Source: Zygaena filipendulae (lineage: Eukaryota; Arthropoda; Insecta; Lepidoptera; Zygaenidae). Taken from it: a stretch of DNA of 64,000 bases. How positions within the stretch are numbered: the stretch's first letter is position 1; every line of letters starts with the position of its first letter. The notes below the pieces were generated by a model. The model saw nothing but the letters and a program-made list of their open reading frames with translations, had not been told where the DNA came from and ran no database searches. Location of the stretch: positions 2,879,501-2,943,500 of the forward strand of contig OU015670.1 of the NCBI GenBank assembly GCA_907165275.2. Reading direction: 5' to 3'. This document shows positions 32,386 through 40,116 of this stretch, piece by piece. The position numbers were made by a program, and so were the translations under genes.

Positions 32386-33225
32386 CTATTGTCGACTGCC
32401 CTGAAAGTTTTCCGCTTTAAAATCGCATGGTTTGTTGCAATGGCGAGCCCGAGTGCCGAATTTAAAATGGTACCAGCACTGCGGGTACTTTCTGTAGCTG
32501 GAGGGAGACCTGCTCGCGGAACGGTTCTGCTGGTCACGTGGTCTCCTAGTAGATGAGCGTCCTCGAGGGCGTGATGGTCTTTCCTCGAGTTTGGTCATCA
32601 GCGTTTTCATTTGCTGACGCAGCTCCGCGATCTCGTTAGCCATTGTATTGTAAGATGAGCCTGGTATAGCTGTTGACGTAGAAGCTACTTGTGGTGATGG
32701 CGTTGCTATTTCTTGTACTCGATCTGCTAAATCTGACAAAACTTCCAATGAAGCTGTTGGTTGAGCTGCAAGGACTGTCTGAGTACTTCTTGGCAGGCGG
32801 CTGGTCCAAATGGTTTGTAGGAATTCCTCTGGTACGTTTGGGCCGGCTAAGCTCTGCAGGTGGCGCAGGAATTGTGACGGCTTTCTGTCGCCTAATTCTT
32901 CATGCATTAGAAGTTGCTTTACCTTCTTTTCGTGCGAGGCGGACAGCCGCTTGATGAGTTCCGTTTTCAATTTTAGGTATTTGTCATTATCGGGAGGTGA
33001 CACTATAATGTCCTTTACTTCCTTAGAAAATTGGTGGTCGAGTTGACCAATGACGTAATTAAATTTTGTCGCGTCTGAGGTAATATTAGAAATAGCAAAT
33101 TGTCCTTCTACCTGTGCGAACCAAATCTCAGGTTCCTCTGGCCAAAATGGCGGCACTCTGACGCCAACTCGAAATATCTCCGACGATACGTCGGTAGGAT
33201 CAGCCTTTTTGTTGCTACTTGCCAT
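32386..33225 (-). CDS. Gypsy Gag
   Basis: 279 residues. The N-terminal capsid region has [33 protein letters not shown] and [17 protein letters not shown], followed by an Arg/Ser-rich stretch ([15 protein letters not shown]). The C-terminus has a Cys-His box of C-x2-H-x9-C-x3-C form ([18 protein letters not shown]) instead of the usual CCHC knuckle. This Gag packages the element RNA. The stop at 32386-32388 is followed by the protease in the -1 frame. The start is the first Met after the 5' LTR and leader, 105 bases away. Confidence 0.9.
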   Translation of the reverse strand: MASSNKKADPTDVSSEIFRVGVRVPPFWPEEPEIWFAQVEGQFAISNITSDATKFNYVIGQLDHQFSKEVKDIIVSPPDNDKYLKLKTELIKRLSASHEKKVKQLLMHEELGDRKPSQFLRHLQSLAGPNVPEEFLQTIWTSRLPRSTQTVLAAQPTASLEVLSDLADRVQEIATPSPQVASTSTAIPGSSYNTMANEIAELRQQMKTLMTKLEERPSRPRGRSSTRRPRDQQNRSASRSPSSYRKYPQCWYHFKFGTRARHCNKPCDFKAENFQGSRQ

Positions 33226-33311
33226 TTTATTTGTAATTATGCGATATTCTTGATGGAGAGCTTCTTTACGTCACCTGCTCTTGGACTAAAATCCTCGTGT
33301 CACTTTCGTAT

Positions 33312-33329
33312 TCACTCACGGGGTCACCA
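33312..33329 (-). promoter_or_regulatory. Gypsy primer-binding site
   Basis: One base after the 5' LTR, the minus strand reads TGGTGACCCCGTGAGTG. TGG pairs with a tRNA CCA end, and the first 11 bases fit what I recall of tRNA-Trp. Assignment of the tRNA is tentative. Confidence 0.65.
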
Positions 33330-33330
33330 G

Positions 33331-33739
33331 TGTAGTGTGGTGAGTTCGGTATAGCCGGTCAAGGATAACACGGGAAATAATAACGCCGGCTCCTTGACTA
33401 TAAAAATTTATTGTCTTTCACAAATTTAAACACCGTAGGTAGCGTATGCGCGATACTACTTATTAACATAATAATGAGCTAGTTTTAAATACGGAAGCAA
33501 GACGACAAGCGGCATTATGAGAAAGCGGTAGCGAGGCGGATTAATAAACAAAGCCTAGTTGGGTGTGCGCGGACAGAGAAACTCAGCGGCGAGCGGCGAG
33601 CGCTTCGCGTCGGTACGAATTCCGGACTGACGGTCATTGCGGTCGTTTGCATCGGGCGGCCGGCGCTCGCGTTGCTATGCGCGGTTTAGCAACTAGGTGA
33701 TGTGCGCGGCTTTGTGCACATAATTAAATACTCGCCACA
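33331..33739 (-). repeat. Gypsy 5' LTR
   Basis: 409 bases. It drives transcription of gag-pol; the candidate initiator TCAGT is at 33630-33626 on the minus strand. Confidence 0.92.
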
Positions 33740-33773
33740 TGCCCTATCTTCCGCCTTTTTGTTTTAATCTAAG

Positions 33774-33781
33774 ACTGAGAC
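33774..33781. repeat. P element right target-site duplication
   Basis: ACTGAGAC, matching 24381-24388 exactly. Confidence 0.9.
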
Positions 33782-33986
33782 ACTACTTATTTCGCTCTCG
33801 TCTGGCACGTAACTGATTTTTTTCTTTCACAACGCGTCGTCAAGAAAACGCGGCGATACCGTTACGAGTCTCCGCGGAAACGCTGCGATTCCGTTACGAC
33901 TCGCGACGATACGCGGCGGAATTATCGCTCGTTCGTGGAGATTCTCTGACGATATAAGGGCGGACTCGTCCAGATTCTCTCGCTCG
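33782..33986 (+). promoter_or_regulatory. GC-rich, promoter-like flank with TATA motif
   Basis: CGCGGCGATACCGTTACGA-type blocks recur, followed by GATATAAGGGCGG (TATA at 33953). It is either the right end of Harbinger-2 or other target DNA. The Jockey derivative inserted 34 bases after the TATA motif. Confidence 0.4.
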
Positions 33987-34641
33987 GACTGGCTACCCAT
34001 CCACCGCGGACACTGCTGAGGTTGCTTAAGTTACTGAGGTTGCTGAAGTTCCTGAGGTTGGCGTCCCGAGTGGAAGTGTTCGTGCTCCAGTTCCGGCTCC
34101 CGGCTCTCACCAACGCGTTCTCGGCGGCGTAATTTCTCGTTTACGCCCCCCGAGTCGCGTCCGTCTTCCGTGCATCGTCGCAGCGGTGCTGCGCGGTGCT
34201 GTGTGCGGGAGCGGTAGGGAAGGTCGCGGCCTTCTGTGGCCTTTCGGTCGAGCCTGCGTCCTAAGGGAGATGCAAATCAGCGGCCAACGATCCAGTCGAC
34301 TGCACGCACCCCCGAACTGGAGTCTGCTCACACGGGCGCCACCGCGGCCTCGTCTCCCGCCCCGCGCGCCGCGGCGGCCAAGGGCACAGGGCACAGTCTG
34401 CCCCCGCTCATGACCGTTGCGGCGCGTCCGGCGCGGCCCGCCTTCCCGGGCGCGCACCGTTTCACCCGGAACGGCGCCCCCCCCGTCTGGGGACAGCGCG
34501 TCGCGACCGGCGAAACATCCACGATCCACGCGGTCTTTAGACCGCCCCCCAGTTCCTGTCCGTAGTGGCGGACAGCGTGGGATCGCCCACTGCAGGGGGC
34601 TCTGCCCCGACGCAGTCACCTCTGCCGCCTCCCCGGCCAAG
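33987..34641 (+). mobile_element. Non-autonomous Jockey derivative (internal deletion)
   Basis: Starts GACTGGCTACCC and ends CCCCGGCCAAGG, like the full-length Jockey at 39620-45406, and is flanked by 14-base duplications GATTCTCTCGCTCG (33973-33986 and 34642-34655). It keeps the 5' untranslated region, the first part of ORF1 and the 3' untranslated region. About 4.8 kb corresponding to 40462-45262 is missing, the join being near 34520. It also lacks a 5' segment matching 39797-39861 and part of the 3' hairpin. It must use proteins of an autonomous Jockey. Precise ends plus a duplication show it moved as a short element. Confidence 0.88.
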
Positions 34642-34655
34642 GATTCTCTCGCTCG

Positions 34656-34830
34656 TGGATACAGCGTCATACGGTGTAATATGTGTTAGAAAAGGATAGT
34701 TAATGCTTTGACATTCGTTCATTTGACGTTTAAATAATACCTTTATATTTTCCGTGGTACATCCCGTTGCATCTTTAATTTTTTTTTGTGTTGGGATTTT
34801 GTAGTTTATTGTAAGTGACTTGTTATAATT
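34656..34830. other. Spacer
   Basis: Nothing recognisable between the Jockey derivative and the Myb-like pseudogene. Confidence 0.4.
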
Positions 34831-35160
34831 TTGATAATAATGGAATCAAAGAAAAGAGAGCGCGCTGTTAATTTAAATACTGCTGAAATAGAATTGCTCG
34901 TTAGTCTAGTCGACAAGCACAAACTACTGTGGAAAATAAAAAGACTGATATGGTCACTAATAAAGATAAAGAGGCTTGGAAGAAAATTGAGTTCTTTTAT
35001 CTCATGTGGAATATCGAAGAGTATTCGCACATGGAAGACATTAAAGTTAAAGTACGAAGGTTTCAAAAAAGGTACCAAAAAGAAGTCCTCTGAGCAACGG
35101 CAGGAGATGTATAGAACTAAAGGAGGATGTTCTTTTGCTCCAGATTTCAATGAAGTTTAA
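34831..35160 (+). pseudogene. Myb/SANT-like DNA-binding protein remnant
   Basis: The open frame has two good parts: an N-terminal helix (LNTAEIELLVSLVDKHK) and a C-terminal part (RTWKTLKLKYEGFKKGTKK, EMYRTKGG). The middle (about residues 31-65) is out of frame. The alternative frame there reads VENKKTDMVTNKDKEAWKKI, the expected second helix of Myb_DNA-bind_5 domains. Two compensating shifts therefore break the gene. Such proteins accompany Harbinger-type transposons or are MSANTD-like host genes. Which one is not decidable here. Confidence 0.55.
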
Positions 35161-35282
35161 GAAAAGGTGCTGAGAATTTGCTCTAATATCACTGGCCCAG
35201 GCCTGCAAGCGCGTGATGAACAGTGATACTTTTACATATTAATTGTAACTTGAAAAACATTAGGAATTCATCCTAGTTTTTA

Positions 35283-35345
35283 ACTGACTTCTTAAAAAGG
35301 AGGAGGTTCTCAATTCGACGCGTATGTTTTTTTTTATTATCAATT
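35283..35345 (+). repeat. Dispersed repeat tail (AAGGAGGAGGTTCTCAATTCG family)
   Basis: AACTGACTTCTTAAAAAGG, then GGAGGTTCTCAATTCGACGC and a T run. The same unit occurs at 53508-53565 and, reversed, at 60415-60475. It looks like the 3' tail of a Lepidoptera SINE or LINE. Confidence 0.6.
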
Positions 35346-35844
35346 TACACGAAACACCTTCACTACCCCTATATAACTGCCAACCCAAGATGCTGCATTA
35401 GCATCTTTGCTTGAGTAGCTAGAAACTAATTTCGTAAGGGCAGCCAGTTCATTCACGACCGCCGCTTGGAATACTCGTCCTTTTCCACAAAAATCTTCTT
35501 TTTACTAAATCCTCTATATCTTGCCATATTTAATTGTTACTAATTCAAATACATAACTTTTCAGTGTTTCAAGTATTTTCTTTTTTAAAATTTACTTCTC
35601 GGGACCCCGGATAATATTGATGGCAGCGAAAAGGGATTTTAAAAATCCCGGTCTCTCAAAACCAGTGTACAAAATCAGTGAACAAAAGTTTTCAAAAAGT
35701 TCAGGGTCAAAGTGAAACTCGAAATTACGGACACTAGAAAATAAGGCTCACCGCAGACTTTCCGACATTATTCGTGGTATTGATTTCACACCGGAACTCT
35801 GATTACATTTGCTAAGTTTAGTGAAGAAGAAAGAACTCCTGGAA
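35346..35844. other. Spacer, nothing recognised
   Basis: No supported gene. A GGGACCCCGG block near 35600 could be part of an LTR element leader, but no LTR pair was found. Confidence 0.35.
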
Positions 35845-36145
35845 GTTCTTAGCCGTCCGCCGCCGTGACGACGTCGGCCGCCGCGACTACTGTTACCGCT
35901 CGCTCGGCATCCGAGCATATATTAGATGTGCCGCAACACTCACAGGGGAGTTGCCACCCGGAACGGACGCCGGCCACCGCTGCGTCGCCGTCCGTTGACC
36001 CCACCGGTGCTGTCGTCGCACCGACGCCGTCCGCCACCACGATGACGTCGGTCGCCGCAACGACAGCCACCGCTTGCACAGCTGAGCGAACCAAGGCGTT
36101 ACAGCGCCCACAGCCGGCTACCGTCCCCGCAGAGTGTGTGTGAAA
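35845..36145 (+). other. GC-rich island with Ala/Thr-rich open frame
   Basis: GC content jumps compared with both sides. The open frame 35865-36143 is Ala/Thr/Pro-rich (AAATTVTARSASEH, PSATTMTSVAATTATA) with no known domain. Its reverse strand is also open, as expected from GC composition. It joins the Copia gag fragment at 36146, so it may be the N-terminal part of that gag or a promoter island. Confidence 0.3.
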
Positions 36146-36525
36146 TAATGATAATGTCGTGTGATTCGGCCAAAGAAACGTATGAAAAATTATTATCCAT
36201 CTATGAAGGAAATTTGGAGCAAGCGAAAGATTCTTTACTTCAAGAATATTTTAAATTTGAAATCACGGATGTATCACAGCTTAATGGAAAATAGAAAGAG
36301 CAAATAGAACTTTGATGGATAAACTCGTTCACTTTTACAAGATTCAAAATTACCTAATGAAATGTGGGGTGAAGCTTTGTATGTAGCAACATATCTTTGT
36401 AATAGAAGTCCTACCTCTACTCTAGAAGATTCAACACCATATGAAATGTGGAATGGTACACCACCAAATCTAAAATATTTACAATTTTTTGGGTCACCAG
36501 TATATGTACACAGAAAAGACTATTT
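36146..36525 (+). pseudogene. Copia fragment: gag piece fused to integrase piece
   Basis: A Copia gag-like segment (SAKETYEKLLSIYEGNLEQAK) runs to about 36285 and is followed directly by integrase sequence: RANRTLMDK-like in shifted frame, then LPNEMWGEALYVATYLCNRSP, STPYEMWNGTPPNLKYLQFF and GSPVYVHRKDY. The intervening gag C-terminus, protease and first part of integrase are deleted. It ends where hAT-2 starts (36530). Confidence 0.7.
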
Positions 36526-36834
36526 AAAGTAGGCATGGGTCAGATATATCAAAACGAATCTGAAATCCGATTTCATTTAGAAATCGGTTTGTATCGATAT
36601 CCAAATTATAAAATCCGTTTTTCAGAAATCCAAATCTACTTCGTAACGAACCGATGATTACAAACGAAAACTACGAATCGATACCAAAATCCAAATTCAC
36701 GCAAACGAAATCAGATACCAAAATCCAAATCTACGCAAATCTGTACCAAACCGTTTTCTGCAAGCAACCGATATGAAATTCGCACCATCTCTTTTTAACC
36801 TTAGCGTATCTTAGCGGAGGGTAGTGTTGCCCAA

Positions 36835-36975
36835 ATTCAGTCTTGGTCTTGTTCTTGCGTTTTTGCAAGACCAAGACCAAGAACAAGACCGCGTATTTTT
36901 AGCAAGACCAAGACCAAGACTGACCGTGCAAGACTTGAGCAAGAACAAGACATAGCCTGCAAGACTCTTGCGTCT
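36835..36975. repeat. hAT-1 left subterminal CAAGACCAAGA array
   Basis: Inverted and direct copies of CTTGGTCTTG/CAAGACCAAG form a strong hairpin (about 36843-36895) and continue as a direct array. The right end (48618-48740) carries the same motif. Such arrays are typical transposase binding sites. Confidence 0.8.
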
Positions 36976-37867
36976 TGCAGCTAGGACTTAGCGCTATTTC
37001 ACTGAGTAGTTAGGTGTAACAGTTCGGTGTATAGGTAGGTACGCTTAGGAATTCTATGAGACGCAAAAAACTGTATCAAAGAATATGAAAAACTGGACCT
37101 ATGCGCATTACGACTAATACCATAAACATAGCGAATAAAAAAATATCTATTAAAATCAAACTGAGTGCATGCATAGTTATGTTTTAACCATCGGCACTTT
37201 GATAATGCGGCATCAAAGGTTTTGTACTTACTTCTCAAAGAAATTTGCCGCTTTTCGGAAGTACATGGTTATGATACACGCGCCGGCGGCTTCTTTTGAA
37301 ATCTAAAACAATCGTTGCCGCCACGCCGAAATCATAACATTTGACACTATTTGATTGCCGCCATAGGGCGTAGGTATACTCATGCAAAATAATTTCCTAG
37401 TAGAGTACCTACAGGTGTTCCAAAGTATAAATAAGTTTCAGAGTGCTTAGAATGAAAATGAATACATTATACTGATCACGCAAGTAGTATTATGATTAGG
37501 ATAAAATGGTAAGGATAGGTAGTAGATGTCATATTAATTCATTCTAGTAAGTATATATTATAATATTGATTACTTATATGGTTTTAAACTAATTACTTAG
37601 GTACTATTATTGTACATTTAGTCATTATATTTCTTAAGTTTTTACAAGAAAAAATAGCAAAAAAGTGTTCAAATATCACCCGTTTAATAAATATTGTAGC
37701 CACTTTTAAATATACTTGAAACGTGTAAAAAAATTCTACAAAACTAATAAAATAATATAAAAAGCGTAGGTACTTACCTACTAATAAAATAAAAAGCCTG
37801 CGATAAGAGTTTTGTATTACTTACCAGCCCGAATATCTCTGAGAGAGATGATGAGAGTAAGTATTTA

Positions 37868-38010
37868 CTAGCTGTGCCCGCGACTTCGTCCACGAGGAAT
37901 AGTAACTTTGGAGGTATAGTGACGTTCAGGACTTATTTATTTATTTTAAAACTTCTGTCATCAAACATACAAACGAACTCTTCAGCTTTATAATATTAGT
38001 ATAGATGTAC
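37868..38010 (+). repeat. Lepidopteran SINE-like repeat
   Basis: CTAGCTGTGCCCGCGACTTC opens it and TTATAATATTAGTATAGAT closes it. This is a head and tail combination I recall as very common in moths. It lies in hAT-1 upstream of the transposase. Confidence 0.55.
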
Positions 38011-39519
38011 GCCAAAACATTCACTTATATGTAAAGAATAGTGATTGGCACTAATTCTATTTTATTCACGCGTCGCGTCTGTACAAGTAGGTAATATTTA
38101 GTGTGTGTTTGTACGCCGCACGCGGCATTGTTTGATTTGCGGCGGCATCCTTTTCATAGAGCCGGCACGTGGCGAGGCGGCGCGGTAGAAAGCAAGGAAA
38201 CGTACTATAAATAAAGGAATTATTTTAATTCCAGTCATTTCCAATTGAGCTGTGCTTCGAGTCTAACTTAATAATTGTTTTTACTAATTCTCGTTGTTTT
38301 CTAAAAACGTATCACGTGTACAATTTAATATGAGTGACGAAGATTCAAATTATTCTAGTCCGAGTAACGAGAGTTTGAGTCACAGATCTAAAAGACCCAA
38401 AAGCAAATTTGAGGAGTTTTTCGAAATAATTCATGCATCCCAAACTGCCTTCTGTAAATTGTGCCAACATAAAAAGATTGAAATAAAAATGAAAAACAGA
38501 AATACTTCAGGCTTAAGGAAACATCTAATATCTTTCCACAAAAAGGAATCAGAAATATTTCTTCCTGTTAAACCAAAATTAAGTGGAGATATCACAAGCT
38601 TTTTAGTAACCGCTGGAAGAAGTGGACAGGTAAGAATATTTTTTAACAGTTAAAAGAATTTTAACTCCGCGCAGCTATTCATGCGATACTTTCAAAAACG
38701 CCATTAACTTACGTAAGTATTTTTGAGTTAGTGGTGTTTTCACAGTTTTCATCTAGGGGTGCGACATATTAAGTATGTAATTATTGTCGGCGACGAAACC
38801 ACGTCCAGCGTCCAGTAGCGCCTTGTGCGCAGTTAGTGGCGCGTTGTGCACACTACACTAGATCGCAAATTATGAGCGTATGTAAATAGTCTAATTAGAT
38901 TTATTTGGTTTTTATTATTATGTTTCTTATTTGACTATTTGATGATGACATTACGTAAGGTTATTTATAGTTTTCCTATTAGATTCAAACATTTTAATTG
39001 GATTTTCTATTATTTCTATAAATTTCGTTGTTTTCCAATTAGTTTATAAGGTAATTAGTGTATTTAATTAGCTGTAAGGGTTATTTTTAATTTTATTTAT
39101 GTTCTTATTAGATTTTTCAGACTAGGTTAAACTTTCTAATTGGAATCTTATAAGATTTTTCAAAAATAAAGGAAAAATTCTCTATCATTAAGTACATAAC
39201 TTGAAAATAAGATTTTAAATAAGATATATTTTAACGAAATTTGTTTTAAAAGAAAGGATAATGTCTAAAATTAAAATTACAAAAGGGTTTATGTCGATTG
39301 CTTTATTAATTTAAAAGATATGGCAAAATTTGTTTAGTGAAAATTCGTTGACATAGATTTTTGGGCATATAATGTTTCATAACTTTTTATTCCATAGAGA
39401 ATTGTAATATATTATTATTTCATAAGATAGTACGTACAATTACCTAAATAATAATATATAATTTGTAAGGATTTTTTAAAGTTTAATAAATAAAAAAGGG
39501 TTCCAAAGATTTCGGCTAA

Positions 39520-39619
39520 AGTGAAAAATACCGCGCAAAAAGGGACAAAACGACGCGGCTCTCTGTCGCGTAAATTAGGCGCGTATAAAAGGCGGGCCAT
39601 TTTTCGGTCCGGCACTCAG
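39520..39619 (+). promoter_or_regulatory. TATA and initiator-like sequence at the Jockey insertion point
   Basis: TATAAAA at 39584-39590 is followed by GGCGGG. Removing the Jockey and one duplication joins GGCACTCAG to TCGCAACAC, creating TCAGT, an arthropod initiator consensus, 32-34 bases after the TATA. The surrounding 100 bases are much richer in GC than the hAT-1 intron. It may be part of a solo LTR or another promoter; no LTR ends were confirmed. Confidence 0.45.
39605..39619. repeat. Jockey left target-site duplication (15 bases)
   Basis: CGGTCCGGCACTCAG, repeated exactly at 45407-45421. Confidence 0.92.
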
Positions 39620-40116
39620 GACTGGCTACCCATCCACCGCGGACTACACATCGAGCTACAGATCCTGATCCTGCTGCTGCTGTTGCTGTGCCCGGCGAAG
39701 TGCTCGTGCTCCAGATCCGGCTCCCGGCTCTCTCCAACGCGGTCTCGGCGGCGTAATTTCTGGTTTACGCCCCCCGAGCCGCGTCCGTCTTCCGCGCACG
39801 GCTTCGTGCAGTGCTGCGCGCGATACCAGGGAGCGGCAACTGAGTTTGCTAACCGTGGTATCGTCGCAGCGGTGCTGTACGGCGCTGCGGGCGGGAGCGG
39901 CAGGAAGGTCGCGGCCTTCTGTGGCCTCTCGGTCGAGCCTGCGGCCTAGGGGAGACGCAAACCAGCGGCCGGCGCGCACCGCTTCGGATCAAATGTCCGT
40001 AGCGGGGCGCTGTTAGGTGCTGGCGTGCGTCTTCCCTACTCGGAGCGCACTGTGGGCGGGTCCCAACCCCCCCTCCCCCTCGTGTTGACCCTGTCGGCCA
40101 TCCCGCACCTAAGCGG

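Larger units (their letters stand above)
28883..33739 (-). mobile_element. Complete Ty3/Gypsy LTR retrotransposon (CsRn1/Kabuki-like)
   Basis: Two 409-base LTRs, identical as far as I can compare by eye, bound a 4.86-kb element on the minus strand with TGCCC target duplications. Minus-strand LTRs start TGTGGCGAG and end CACTACA. Primer site, gag, pol and a purine tract are all present and open. The Gag has a CHCC-type zinc motif and the primer site begins TGGTGACCCCG, features I associate with the CsRn1/Kabuki group (tRNA-Trp primer). There is no env. Identical LTRs imply very recent insertion. Confidence 0.92.
24389..33773 (+). mobile_element. P element with THAP transposase, interrupted by a Gypsy element
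   Basis: Terminal inverted repeats start CTTAGATTAAAAC and run about 36 bases to GATAGGGCAC. The right copy is its reverse complement (GTGCCCTATCTTCC to TCTAAG at 33773), split by the Gypsy insertion after its first bases. Both ends are flanked by ACTGAGAC. Removing the Gypsy (28883-33739 plus one TGCCC) leaves about 4.5 kb. It carries one three-exon transposase gene and a MITE. It inserted 20 bases upstream of the Harbinger-2 transposase start. Confidence 0.92.

Noticed and set aside
34107..34670. 187-codon minus-strand ORF in the miniature Jockey
   Set aside because: GC-driven shadow of gag and 3' region sequence.
34831..35160. Intact Myb-like host gene
   Set aside because: The central helix is only found in another frame, so two shifts break it; reported as a pseudogene.
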